Assembly: GCA_017610225.1 (NCBI GenBank) | Contig: JAFCCM010000003.1 | Location: forward strand, 1 to 64,000 | DNA length: 64,000 bases | Reading direction: 5' to 3' | Source: Candidatus Aenigmatarchaeota archaeon | GTDB taxonomy: Archaea > Aenigmatarchaeota > Aenigmatarchaeia > CG10238-14 | Shown here: one piece after another, positions 17,371 through 26,636 of the stretch | How the letters are laid out: every line of letters begins with the position of its first letter | How positions within the stretch are numbered: position 1 is the first letter of the stretch | Translations under genes and position numbers: made by a program | Notes under the pieces: generated by a model | Database searches by the model: none | Told to the model about the DNA's origin: nothing | Seen by the model: only the letters and a program-made list of their open reading frames with translations

Positions 17371-20300
17371 ATGAATAAATATAATCTATTTTTTATAACA
17401 TTTTGTTTGATGTTATTTTTAATTTCAACAGTTTCCGCCACATCAATGTATCCAACATGGTATGATACAGATTATGATTTAAGAAGAAATATTGATTTTG
17501 GTGGTACAACTTTAGAAATACAAGATGGTTTTGAATTTTCTTTTGAATTGGATTATATTAATGGAATGGGTAATAATTTTGAAACTATTTTGATAACATG
17601 GTATAATGCTTCAAGTTTATCTGAAGAAACTGTTCCATTTTTTGTGACAAATATAAATAGTTCTGTTATAAGTACTGTATGGATTAAGTTACCACATAAT
17701 TTTGTACCTATCGTGACAGATTTTTATATTTATTATAATAACAATACGGCTGTTACAAGTACTAGTAATTCAACATTGGTTTTTAGTGAAAATTTAGTTT
17801 CATTTTGGGAAATGGAAGAAAGAACTGCTGCTTTTGCAGGGATGCCATGTAATGATTCTGTTGGTAATAATGATGGTTTAAATGGTCTTGTTGGTCGAAG
17901 TTTAGATTATTATGATGATCTTTGGAATGCCTATAGTTATGGTGATAGTCTTGTTAAATATACAACATTACCAGATGATTTAATAAGTGGTTGGTCTGAT
18001 TTGACTTTATCTTTTTGGATTAAGCAAGATACAAGTAATGATGATCAAGTTATATTTGCATCAGAATTGGATCCTCTTGCATTATCCATAATAATCACAG
18101 CCACATCTGAAATAAATATTAATCAAGGCGGTTCTGGTTTAGATTCACCTGTATTAACAATCACAGATGGTACATGGTATTATTTGACTTTGGTGAAAGA
18201 AGGAACTACATGGTATATTTATCGAAACGGTGTTCTTTTTGATACATTGACAGATGCAAGTTATACTGATATTGATACAACAAGCGGATTAACCTATTAT
18301 TTTGGTGGAAGTTTGCTTGGTGGTACCATCATAAAAAATTATAATGGTATACTTGATGATTTTAGATTATATAATACTGCCTTGTCATCAACAGATGTTG
18401 AACAATTATATTCTTCAGCAACGTCATTTAGTATTTCGATTGGTTCTGTTCAAAATATATCTGATGTTTTAAGTTTGACTGTATCATTAAATACAGATAA
18501 TAATACAAGAATTGAAAATGCATCAACTTTTTTTAATTTTATAGTTCAATCAAGTATAGATGATTTGACTTGTAATCTACAAGTGAATGATACAGATTAT
18601 GGAATAATTGGTTCAAATTATGTATATACAGAAAATGGTACGTCTTATGATACTGATACACCATATACATATTTTGTTAATTATACAAATGATGGTACAT
18701 GGAATTATGAATCAATATGGTCTGTCATGCATGGTGGAATTGATACTAGTAATGCAACCAGTAATTATACTTTAGAAAATTGTGAATTGTCACCGGAAGC
18801 ACAGTTTAAGGTATACGTTAAATTTTCTAATTATACTTCTTATTGTTGGACTGGTTTAAATTGGTATTTATTAGAAGAAATATATGATACAAATTATACT
18901 ATATCAGGAAACCCTATAGAATCTTCTGAAGTACTTTATGATGGTGATTGGACTACTGGTGCTTATTATTTAGTCGGTGACAATGAATGGCATCTTGTAA
19001 CAAGTTCATATGGCCCTGGTATATTGTTTGAAGAAGCTCTTTATAAAAATGTAAAAGTCAAAAATGATACTATTACGTCGATATATATGAATAATACTAT
19101 CATAGATGGTACGTATGACTGGGATATAAATTGTACTATCAATAATATTAGTAATATAAGTGAAACTAGACAGATAATTATTGATAATGATAGTCCTTAT
19201 TATTTTTCAGATTGTCAAAGTTTATCTAATGCAAATTCTACATATTATTTGATTGATAACATTTTAAACCATAACGGTATTAATTGCATTTCATTTATAG
19301 CTGATAATATTTCATTAGATTGTCAAAATAATACGATTGATGCCCTTTCTTTTTATAATAATGCTTTTTATTCTGGTCATTCGGCTATCATTGGTAATAA
19401 TGTCAATAATATATTTATTAATAATTGTACAATCACTAATTTTAATCATGCATTTAGTTATGATACTGTTACTGGTGGAAATATATCAAATACAATAATT
19501 AAAGATAATTATTTGGGTATGTATTTACATGATTCATATAAATTATTCATATATGATAATTATCTATATAATTTGACTCAGGAAGGAATTAGATTAGATG
19601 CTGTTGGCACGTTATATAGTAACAATTGGCTTACAATGTATAATAATTTTTTTAATACTTCTTGGAATATTCGGAGAACGGCCGATAGTCATGTACGATT
19701 CAATACAACAAAACAAATAGGAGATAGAATATATAGTAGTGGCACGGAAATTGGTGGCAATTATTGGACTACCCCCACACAAGATGGTTATTCTGATACT
19801 TGTTCAGGAAATGGTTTCTTTTGTAACAGTCCTTTAGCTTTATTTACAAATTTATTCAATCTTAAATCTAGTAGTTATGATTATCTGGTCTTGACAAATA
19901 ATAATGATACAGTTTCACCTTATTTTTCTGACAATTCAACAAATACAACATTGGTTGGTCGTGAAATTTTACATTCACTTAAAATAACTGATGATTTATT
20001 ATTGTCCGGATATATATTTAGTTTTGATAATGGAACTGGAACTTTCATAAATGATACTTTTATTGAATTTACAGGTATTTCAAATTGGACTAACATTTCA
20101 AAAAATGTAAATAATACATTAGGATCACAGATAAGATGGCAAGTATATTCAAATGATAGTTATAATAATTGGAATAATTCAGTAATATATTCATATAATA
20201 CTACAAATACTTTACCAACATCAAATCCAGTAACAATAACACCAACACCTGCAAGTGAATTTAATAACTTGACATGTAATTATATATATAATGATACAGA

Positions 20301-21360
20301 TGGAGATATAGAAACAAATGTATGGTATGAATGGTATATTAATGATGTTAAAAATGTTACAACACAAAATTTATCTAATATAAACATCGTTGTTAATGAT
20401 GATGTTTTTTGTTCAGTCATTGTTGCAGATCCTTATGAAAACAGTACAATTGTAAATTCCAGTATATTAACTATAGGCGATACAACTGCACCAATTTTAC
20501 ATAATCAAACATTGTCTTCAATAAGTCGTGAAATTAATAATGAAATAACAATTGGAATAAATGTTACTGAATTAAATAGTCTTGATTTTGTATATGTTGA
20601 AATTACAGATCCTAATTTAGTTTCAGTTAATTTTACAATGTCATTGAATTATTCTAATAATAGTGAAAAAAAATATATTAAATTATATACACCAATTACA
20701 GTTGGTATATATACATTTAATTTTTATGCTAAAGATGGATCTGGAAATATAGCAGAAATGTATAATGGAACTTTAAATTTCACTGGATTATCTACAACTC
20801 CTATTGTGATAGTTACAGGTGGTGGTAATGGTGGTGATTTAGGTGTTTCTTGTGATTATAATTTTTATTGTGATTTTGGAGAAACAATATTAAATTGTCC
20901 TACAGATTGTATATTTCCTTTATATTTAAAACCAAGTGAAATAAATGTAACTTTTGATTTTAAATTTTTATCACTTTCACAATTGACTACATTAACATTA
21001 CATAATAATGTTAGTCGTGATATTGAAAATGTATCTATTTATTTTTTACCAACTGAAGATGATAATGAATCTTATTTGGATGCTTTAATTGACCTTAAAT
21101 TTGCAAGGTTTTCAAATATATCATCAACCATATTATCAAAATCACCAACCAATCCTGGATTTATTTATGTTAATTTTATAAGTGTTTTACAGGAAAATAA
21201 AACAAATGGATCTTATTATATAGGTATAAATGCCCAAGGAATTGAAGAGAAATATTTAGTGACTTTACAGTCAAGTGAAAAATTTTCAAGTGAAAGTGGT
21301 GTAATTATTTTCTTATTTATTTTATTTTTTGGAGGAATAATTTATGTATTGTTTAGATAA
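17371..21360 (+). CDS. giant secreted surface protein with DUF2341, LamG and beta-helix domains (1329 aa)
   Basis: Signal peptide 1-23. Residues 25-140 resemble DUF2341 (YDLRRNIDFGG...IYYNNNTAV). Residues 145-350 are a concanavalin/LamG domain (VSFWEME... to DDFRLYNTALSSTDVEQLY). Ig-like segments follow, then at about 610-830 a NosD-like beta-helix with IIGNNVNNIFINNCTI, more Ig-like domains, the cysteine motif CDYNFYCDFGETILNCPTDC near residue 1160, and a C-terminal membrane helix. LamG implies glycan binding. The C-terminal third is homologous in plan to that of the 1117-aa protein. RBS AGGTGG precedes the ATG. Confidence 0.8.
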   Translation: MNKYNLFFITFCLMLFLISTVSATSMYPTWYDTDYDLRRNIDFGGTTLEIQDGFEFSFELDYINGMGNNFETILITWYNASSLSEETVPFFVTNINSSVISTVWIKLPHNFVPIVTDFYIYYNNNTAVTSTSNSTLVFSENLVSFWEMEERTAAFAGMPCNDSVGNNDGLNGLVGRSLDYYDDLWNAYSYGDSLVKYTTLPDDLISGWSDLTLSFWIKQDTSNDDQVIFASELDPLALSIIITATSEININQGGSGLDSPVLTITDGTWYYLTLVKEGTTWYIYRNGVLFDTLTDASYTDIDTTSGLTYYFGGSLLGGTIIKNYNGILDDFRLYNTALSSTDVEQLYSSATSFSISIGSVQNISDVLSLTVSLNTDNNTRIENASTFFNFIVQSSIDDLTCNLQVNDTDYGIIGSNYVYTENGTSYDTDTPYTYFVNYTNDGTWNYESIWSVMHGGIDTSNATSNYTLENCELSPEAQFKVYVKFSNYTSYCWTGLNWYLLEEIYDTNYTISGNPIESSEVLYDGDWTTGAYYLVGDNEWHLVTSSYGPGILFEEALYKNVKVKNDTITSIYMNNTIIDGTYDWDINCTINNISNISETRQIIIDNDSPYYFSDCQSLSNANSTYYLIDNILNHNGINCISFIADNISLDCQNNTIDALSFYNNAFYSGHSAIIGNNVNNIFINNCTITNFNHAFSYDTVTGGNISNTIIKDNYLGMYLHDSYKLFIYDNYLYNLTQEGIRLDAVGTLYSNNWLTMYNNFFNTSWNIRRTADSHVRFNTTKQIGDRIYSSGTEIGGNYWTTPTQDGYSDTCSGNGFFCNSPLALFTNLFNLKSSSYDYLVLTNNNDTVSPYFSDNSTNTTLVGREILHSLKITDDLLLSGYIFSFDNGTGTFINDTFIEFTGISNWTNISKNVNNTLGSQIRWQVYSNDSYNNWNNSVIYSYNTTNTLPTSNPVTITPTPASEFNNLTCNYIYNDTDGDIETNVWYEWYINDVKNVTTQNLSNINIVVNDDVFCSVIVADPYENSTIVNSSILTIGDTTAPILHNQTLSSISREINNEITIGINVTELNSLDFVYVEITDPNLVSVNFTMSLNYSNNSEKKYIKLYTPITVGIYTFNFYAKDGSGNIAEMYNGTLNFTGLSTTPIVIVTGGGNGGDLGVSCDYNFYCDFGETILNCPTDCIFPLYLKPSEINVTFDFKFLSLSQLTTLTLHNNVSRDIENVSIYFLPTEDDNESYLDALIDLKFARFSNISSTILSKSPTNPGFIYVNFISVLQENKTNGSYYIGINAQGIEEKYLVTLQSSEKFSSESGVIIFLFILFFGGIIYVLFR

Positions 21361-21439
21361 TATATATTATAATATATATAGTATATCATAAAAAATATTA
21401 TATAGTATATAGTATATATATTATAGTAAAGTGATATAT

Positions 21440-21562
21440 ATGTTAGAAGCTACTGTGGATAAATTATTATTTTTATTAACAAATGCTATTTGGGTAATAG
21501 GTATTTTAGGTTATTTATATTATAAAGAAAGAGAAAAGAAAACACCTAAAAAACTTATATAG
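21440..21562 (+). CDS. single-TM peptide, 40 aa
   Basis: MLEATVDKLLFLLTNAIWVI opens a one-helix membrane peptide with a strongly basic tail (YKEREKKTPKKL). GTGATATAT precedes the ATG. Its TAG stop is directly followed by the GTG of the next gene. The preceding stretch 21361-21430 is a TATA-rich run with the repeated unit TATAGTATATAG, which may hold the promoter. Confidence 0.5.
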   Translation: MLEATVDKLLFLLTNAIWVIGILGYLYYKEREKKTPKKLI

Positions 21563-21781
21563 GTGATTTATATTCAAACATCTTGTAAAGAATGTTATAA
21601 CAATATAAATTTGGTAGGAAAAATAGAAAAAAATAAATGTTGGTATTGTCGATTTCCAACTTTTATTAATAAATTAACTGCAATTAATGTAAAAAGAATT
21701 CATGTTAAAAAATATTGTAGTAAAATTCAGATAAAATATTTTAAAGATTGGTATGAAAACAAAAAATTATCAATGTTTTAA
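21563..21781 (+). CDS. small zinc-ribbon protein
   Basis: 72 aa from GTG. TSCKECYNNINLVGKIEKNKC is followed by WYCRFP: a four-cysteine ribbon (C-x-x-C...C-x-x-C) at residues 8-29, then a basic C-terminus (KRIHVKKYCSKIQIKYFKDW). Immediately follows the one-helix peptide gene, so co-translated. Nucleic-acid binding is likely. Confidence 0.5.
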   Translation: MIYIQTSCKECYNNINLVGKIEKNKCWYCRFPTFINKLTAINVKRIHVKKYCSKIQIKYFKDWYENKKLSMF

Positions 21782-21794
21782 TCAATTTTAGTGT

Positions 21795-21871
21795 AATTTT
21801 TGTTAAAAAGCATAACTATATAAATAAGTTTAACATAATATATGATTATAAAGATTATGATGTGATTTGAT
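21795..21871 (+). promoter_or_regulatory. triplicated promoter block, copy A
   Basis: Begins AATTTTTGTTAAAAAGCA and includes ACTATATAAATAAGTTTAAC. The block is almost identical to 58614-58690 (plus) and to 51820-51878 (minus). TATATAAATA is the TATA box; the message would start near 21840 with a short leader ending GTGATTTGAT before the ATG. Confidence 0.8.
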
Positions 21872-22117
21872 ATGGTAAGAATAAAAGGATGGAAAAAAAT
21901 AGATACTAATCAGTATGAAAATATATTTGGTAATAAATTAACAATTTTGGGCAATGATCAATCAAAGATACCATATAGTGTAAGAACTAATCAATTTATA
22001 ATAAATTTAGATACTGGTTCAGATATTTTTAGTATTGGAAAATCTGAAGGTTATTATTATAAAAAAGAAGCAATGAAAAGTGCTATTAAATACATGAAAG
22101 CACATCCTAAAGGTTAA
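21872..22117 (+). CDS. small protein, paralogue of the broken gene at 58691
   Basis: 81 aa. It starts MVRIKGWKKIDTN and ends AIKYMKAHPKG. The protein at 58691-58932 shares both ends (MVRI...WKK and AIKYMKENPRG), a central LDTG motif and the whole promoter, so the two are recent duplicates. The fold looks like a small beta-sheet with a C-terminal helix. Function not recognised. Confidence 0.65.
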   Translation: MVRIKGWKKIDTNQYENIFGNKLTILGNDQSKIPYSVRTNQFIINLDTGSDIFSIGKSEGYYYKKEAMKSAIKYMKAHPKG

Positions 22118-22131
22118 AAAGGTTGATAAAT

Positions 22132-22344
22132 ATGCCAAGAGATAAAGTTGGAGTTAAAAAAAGATTTGAATTAAATATGAAAATGTATGTCAAGAATTCA
22201 TCGACTCCATTAACGGCACAGGATGTTGCTAAAAAATTCAATAAATCTTTCATGTATGCTAAAGGTATATTAGAAAATTTAGTTAAAAAGAAATATATTA
22301 AAAAATTTAAATTGGCTGATAGAACATTCTATCAAGCTATATAA
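22132..22344 (+). CDS. winged helix DNA-binding protein
   Basis: 70 aa from ATG 22132, placed by GGTTGATAAAT directly upstream. TPLTAQDVAKKFNKSFMYAKGILENLVKKKYI is a wHTH with the recognition helix at SFMYAKGILENL, followed by a short wing ending in TFYQAI. It lies just before the signal-peptide genes and could regulate this membrane cluster. Confidence 0.65.
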   Translation: MPRDKVGVKKRFELNMKMYVKNSSTPLTAQDVAKKFNKSFMYAKGILENLVKKKYIKKFKLADRTFYQAI

Positions 22345-22358
22345 AGGTGTAAAAATAA

Positions 22359-23408
22359 ATGAATAATAAATTTATGAATGGATTTTTTATTTTAGTTATG
22401 TTTACCGCTATTTTATTTATGGGTTCTGGTTTACAATCTATTATAACAAGCAAAGCTGTATATAGTGTTGGTGAATCAGCTAAAATAACTTATGCTGATC
22501 AAGCTTCTTTTTGTTCTGGTGATGCAAAAATTCAATTAAAAATAACAAAAGAAGAGCTTTATCAAACAAATTTACCAACTAAACAATATTATATTACAAC
22601 TTATTTACCTCTTTGGGTAAATTCTGTTTCTTCAATTCAATATTGGTCTATTCCTGATGATGATTCATATGCAGGAATTTATAGGGTAACTGGTAGAGTA
22701 TATTGTGGAGCAACTAATAATTATGTGACACCTGAATCTTTTTATAGTTTTACAGTTGAAGAAAAAAATACACCTATAGATACATCTTGTGTAAATGAAT
22801 GTTCATGGGGTTCTGTTAAAGATGTAAATCTAGATACATGTTTACAGATAAGATGTTCTAATTTTGATACAGATCCTTGTTCAGAATGGGGATCATATGA
22901 AAGTATACCTGGTTGTGTAGTTGATACACCAATAACTTGTATTTCTGATTGGATAGTAGGTGATTGGGGAGAATGTATAACAGGAATAAAAACAAGGCAA
23001 GTATATGATTCCAATAGTTGTACTAATCCAACAGGAATTATGCCTTCAGTCAGAATGTCTTGTGAAATGCCAGAAGTTGATCCTATACTGTGTAATTCAA
23101 ATTGGGAAGTTACTGAATGGTCTGAATGTATTAATGGAATACAAATAAGAACTGTAACAGATTCAAATAAATGTTCTGAACCAACAGGTATAAGACCATT
23201 TCAACAACAAATATGTGCAGATACAGATAATCCTATAAATCCAAATATAAATTATGAACAATATTGTTTAAATTTGGGTTATGATGGTTATAATCAAACA
23301 GGACATAATTGTTTTGAATTAAAAGAATTTGATAATAATATGATTTATATAATAATTGGTGGAATTATTGTATTGTTTTTAATTGGTTATACTGTTATGA
23401 GAAAATAA
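22359..23408 (+). CDS. secreted protein with thrombospondin-like repeats
   Basis: 349 aa. Signal peptide at 1-30. A beta domain to residue 130 is followed by a Cys-rich region and two TSP1-like repeats: SDWIVGDWGECITGIKTRQ and SNWEVTEWSECINGIQIRT (W-x-x-W-x-x-C plus later cysteines). A membrane helix at 325-346 and a basic tail MRK anchor it. TSP1 folds mediate adhesion. Neighbours are also anchored secreted proteins. Confidence 0.7.
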   Translation: MNNKFMNGFFILVMFTAILFMGSGLQSIITSKAVYSVGESAKITYADQASFCSGDAKIQLKITKEELYQTNLPTKQYYITTYLPLWVNSVSSIQYWSIPDDDSYAGIYRVTGRVYCGATNNYVTPESFYSFTVEEKNTPIDTSCVNECSWGSVKDVNLDTCLQIRCSNFDTDPCSEWGSYESIPGCVVDTPITCISDWIVGDWGECITGIKTRQVYDSNSCTNPTGIMPSVRMSCEMPEVDPILCNSNWEVTEWSECINGIQIRTVTDSNKCSEPTGIRPFQQQICADTDNPINPNINYEQYCLNLGYDGYNQTGHNCFELKEFDNNMIYIIIGGIIVLFLIGYTVMRK

Positions 23409-23427
23409 ATAATGAAGTGATTTAGAT

Positions 23428-23928
23428 ATGATAAAAAATATATTGCGTATAAGTATTGTTTTTATTTTTATGTTATCATTTATTTCAATATCACATGCAG
23501 AAATAAATGAAACAACAATAATGAATGATATTGAACCTTATACAGGATATTTTGGTCCTAATAATTATTTATATCCAGTCAAATTAATGTTTGAATATAC
23601 TAGAGAACTATTAACTTTTAATGAACTGAAAAGAGCTGAATTACAAATGAAACATGCTGAATTACGAATTTCAGAATTTAAAGGAGAATTAATTGCTAAT
23701 AGATCACAAAATGCTTTAAATACCATGGTATTATATCAATTGAAAATAAATGATGTTGATAATACGATTTCTAAAGTAAAAAATACTGAAATGTCACAAA
23801 TACAATTGCAACAATTAAATCAAATCCAATCTAAATTTAGTAATCAAAATATGGTATTAAATCAGGCATCAGAAAAATATGGTGAAATAGGAAGTTATAA
23901 TATAAAATCTAAATTTATGAATAAGTGA
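23428..23928 (+). CDS. secreted DUF5667-like helical protein
   Basis: 166 aa. Signal peptide ends at SHAE (residue 26). YTGYFGPNNYLYPVKLMFEY followed by LLTFNELKRAELQMKHAELR matches the DUF5667 signature (P-x-x-x-x-Y-P-x-K...K-A-E-x...A-E-x-R). Known members are secreted helical-bundle proteins of archaea and some bacteria, of unknown role. The last 70 residues form a Gln/Asn-rich coiled region. The stop codon overlaps the RBS of the next gene. Confidence 0.65.
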   Translation: MIKNILRISIVFIFMLSFISISHAEINETTIMNDIEPYTGYFGPNNYLYPVKLMFEYTRELLTFNELKRAELQMKHAELRISEFKGELIANRSQNALNTMVLYQLKINDVDNTISKVKNTEMSQIQLQQLNQIQSKFSNQNMVLNQASEKYGEIGSYNIKSKFMNK

Positions 23929-23933
23929 TTAAT

Positions 23934-25199
23934 ATGTCAAATAAAAAATTATTTACAATAACAATAATACTTTTATTATTGGTATCAGTATCACTTGGTT
24001 TAAGTGCATCTTTATTTGTTGGTGGAGATATTAAACCAACAGTTGAAGGATTGGCAATAACACAATTTGCAGGTAGTCATTGTATTGGAACTAGTGAAAA
24101 ACCCGTAACTGAGAAATTTGATATGTCTAAAGGTGAAGAATTATCAGGTGCAATGAAAACTGAATTATTCTGTAATGTAAATACACCTTCATGTAAAGTA
24201 CAGATTGATATAAATGAACCTATAACATCATATTTTGTTTATTATTGTCCTATAGATAGTGATGTAGATACAATATCAGAAGCAGATAGAATATGTAAAA
24301 AATCAATTTCTAATGTTGCAGGAGTTTCTGGAAATACACATGTAATAACAAGTAGTTATTTCAATTATAATTCAGAATTCTGGACATCACATGAAAAAGC
24401 AATTATATTTGCAAAAGATGTACCTTTTGGTGGATATGTTGATAAAGGAGATATAACAGTTAATCTTATTGCTAATGCTTATACATTAAAATCAGTATCT
24501 GGTCAAGGATTAGTTACATTGGCAAAAAATACATGTGCATTATCTGAAATGCATAAATCTGGAAATTATATTTTTGATCAAGATTATATAGATGGTGCAA
24601 ATACCGGTACAATTAAAGGTGGAGTACTTGGTTTTGATAATGTTATTAATTATATATCTGGATTAACTCCTATTACAGATTCAGCAGATGTTATTAAAAG
24701 GAACGATGAATGGGTATATGTAAAACGTGTTGGAGAAGTTTGTCCTATAGAACATACACCATCTGAATTTTCAGATATCAAATATTTTGTTGATTGCAGT
24801 ATTCCTATAAAAGCAACCGAAATTGTTTGTCTCCCATCATCACCTGGATGTAAAGAAGATGGTACTGAATTTGTATCTACATTAGATGAAATGAGTTGTA
24901 CTTGGTATGGTGGTGGATTACCTGAAGGATGGTATCCAAAAACAAGTGGTTCAAGTGAATATTGTTTATGGACTTGTGTTGATGGTAAACCTATACCACA
25001 TAGTTGTCAAACAGCTACTAACTGCATTGAAGGTCAAGTATATGATTATGATAAGCAATCTTGTATTGGTATATCTGATCCAACAATAGCACCTACTCTT
25101 CCAAATGGTGAAAAAGATGATAATACATTGTTTATTATAGCCATTTTTGTTTTAATAGCAGGAATTGTTATCTTTGGTGGTTTGAGTTTAAAGAAATAA
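23934..25199 (+). CDS. secreted, C-terminally anchored Cys-rich protein
   Basis: 421 aa from ATG 23934 (GTGATTAAT upstream). Hydrophobic signal at 5-25, a beta-rich domain with paired cysteines to residue 290, a Cys-rich region (CKEDGTEF, CTWYGGGL, CLWTCVDGKPI) and a membrane helix at 398-417 with basic tail. Shares the layout of the 349-aa neighbour. Family not recognised; surface role inferred. Confidence 0.6.
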   Translation: MSNKKLFTITIILLLLVSVSLGLSASLFVGGDIKPTVEGLAITQFAGSHCIGTSEKPVTEKFDMSKGEELSGAMKTELFCNVNTPSCKVQIDINEPITSYFVYYCPIDSDVDTISEADRICKKSISNVAGVSGNTHVITSSYFNYNSEFWTSHEKAIIFAKDVPFGGYVDKGDITVNLIANAYTLKSVSGQGLVTLAKNTCALSEMHKSGNYIFDQDYIDGANTGTIKGGVLGFDNVINYISGLTPITDSADVIKRNDEWVYVKRVGEVCPIEHTPSEFSDIKYFVDCSIPIKATEIVCLPSSPGCKEDGTEFVSTLDEMSCTWYGGGLPEGWYPKTSGSSEYCLWTCVDGKPIPHSCQTATNCIEGQVYDYDKQSCIGISDPTIAPTLPNGEKDDNTLFIIAIFVLIAGIVIFGGLSLKK

Positions 25200-25213
25200 A
25201 AAGATGATTTAAT

Positions 25214-25498
25214 ATGGAAATTACAATGTGGCTTATAACAAAAATAGTATTGATATTAGTATCATCTTTTCTAGCTTTTGTTATATCATTTAAAATTTTA
25301 AATAATATAACAAAGGATGAAACAATATCTTTTGTCATATCAATAATAATTGGTATGTTTATGGCCTATATAATGTTTAAGTATGCTTTGTATATAACAA
25401 TTTTTGGTACTGGTGGATTAATAATTATATTGTATTTTCTTGGCGGAGCATTTATATTAAATTTATTTAAAGATATATTGACTAAAAAATTAACTTGA
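25214..25498 (+). CDS. small integral membrane protein (3 TM)
   Basis: 94 aa with three hydrophobic stretches (ITKIVLILVSSFLAFVISF, ISFVISIIIGMFMAYIMF, ITIFGTGGLIIILYFLGGAF). GATGATTTAAT precedes the ATG. The last helix with its basic end (DILTKKLT) faces inside. First of four short membrane genes spaced a few bases apart. Confidence 0.55.
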   Translation: MEITMWLITKIVLILVSSFLAFVISFKILNNITKDETISFVISIIIGMFMAYIMFKYALYITIFGTGGLIIILYFLGGAFILNLFKDILTKKLT

Positions 25499-25512
25499 AA
25501 GAGATGGAAAAA

Positions 25513-25734
25513 ATGAAAATGTTTAATAATATAAAATCATTTTTATCTTATGGTTTAGTATTAGGAATTATTGTAACTATGACTGGTTTTGCATTAATCA
25601 GATTTATATCTGCATCAATTGAATATTTATTTCCTGGATATTCAAATATAAAACTATATGGATTTATGTTTATTGGTGGATTTTTAATTTTAGCAATATC
25701 AGGATATAAATTAAGTAAAATAGTTAAGAGATAG
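25513..25734 (+). CDS. small integral membrane protein (2 TM)
   Basis: 73 aa from ATG 25513, favoured because GAGATGG lies 6 bp upstream. Two helices: FLSYGLVLGIIVTMTGFALI and LYGFMFIGGFLILAISGY, with the basic end KLSKIVKR. Two-helix proteins of this size include holin-like and assembly proteins, but nothing identifies either here. Confidence 0.5.
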   Translation: MKMFNNIKSFLSYGLVLGIIVTMTGFALIRFISASIEYLFPGYSNIKLYGFMFIGGFLILAISGYKLSKIVKR

Positions 25735-25739
25735 ATTTT

Positions 25740-26183
25740 ATGTTAAAAGAAATATTTATTGTTTTGATAATGTTCGCTATGTTTGGAATAGCTTTTATTA
25801 TGATTACTGATAATGGTTTTAATGATAGATTCATGTCTAATACAATCATAAACACAACTACAAATACAATAACAAAAGCATTAGATACTACATCTGATAA
25901 AATAAATACCATAACAAGAACAAGTATTTCAATATTGATGCATAATACAATTGATCCTATATCACCTACATTTCTAGAATTGGCCGAAAATAATTGTATT
26001 GCTTATGGTGGTTATTGGCACGATACAAAAGATCAAGTGGGATGTTTTAATATGCCAATTGATAGTTTCAATGCAAGAGAATGTATCATAAATCCTGTAT
26101 ATTCATTGATACAAAATTCATGTAATGGTCTTGAAGCAATATGGATTTGTAATTCAGAAAATGTCGGATGTTACTATAATTAA
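25740..26183 (+). CDS. anchored secreted protein with paired cysteines
   Basis: 147 aa. N-terminal membrane helix (IFIVLIMFAMFGIAFIMI), a Thr-rich stalk (NTIINTTTNTITKALDTTSD), and a globular end with six cysteines (NCIAYGGYW, CFNMP, CIINP, CNGLEAIWICNSENVGCYY). Extracytoplasmic disulphide-bonded domain likely. Begins 5 bp after the 2-TM gene. Confidence 0.55.
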   Translation: MLKEIFIVLIMFAMFGIAFIMITDNGFNDRFMSNTIINTTTNTITKALDTTSDKINTITRTSISILMHNTIDPISPTFLELAENNCIAYGGYWHDTKDQVGCFNMPIDSFNARECIINPVYSLIQNSCNGLEAIWICNSENVGCYYN

Positions 26184-26225
26184 AAATAAAATTAATACTC
26201 ACTATATTTTATATGGAGGTGAAAT

Positions 26226-26603
26226 ATGATGAAAAAACAACTTACAAATTTATTTGTATCGGCATTGCTTGTTAGTTTTGTTGGTGGTTTAGTTGCAATG
26301 ATACTTAATATGATTTTTGGTGGATTAATATTATCAAGTGCTTTTGCCAGTTTAACAGCTTCAATTGTTGTTTTGATATTATTGACAATATTAGCAAAAT
26401 CAGCAAATATTGATAATTTATCAGCATTCAATATGATAATATATCTATTCGCAATATCTATTATAGGAACTATAATAGCAACATTTGTACCATCAATAGC
26501 AAGTGTGATTTTAGTAATAGATAGTTTGACGTTATCAGGTCTGGCATTTACATTGCTTTATATAATGATAGCTGAAATTATATTGTCTAAGATCTTCAAA
26601 TAA
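26226..26603 (+). CDS. four-helix integral membrane protein
   Basis: 125 aa, about 75% hydrophobic, with four predicted helices at roughly 10-35, 38-60, 68-90 and 95-120. A strong GGAGGTGA ribosome-binding site lies 6 bp upstream. Very small exposed loops. Not recognised. Confidence 0.55.
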   Translation: MMKKQLTNLFVSALLVSFVGGLVAMILNMIFGGLILSSAFASLTASIVVLILLTILAKSANIDNLSAFNMIIYLFAISIIGTIIATFVPSIASVILVIDSLTLSGLAFTLLYIMIAEIILSKIFK

Positions 26604-26636
26604 ATAATATAATATAACTACATGACGAAAGAATGA

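Noticed and set aside
7561..21360. Borg-type giant element of methane-oxidising archaea
   Set aside because: AT-rich archaeal replicon with repeats invites this, but I see no terminal inverted repeats, no multiheme cytochromes or methane genes, and tandem repeats are few.
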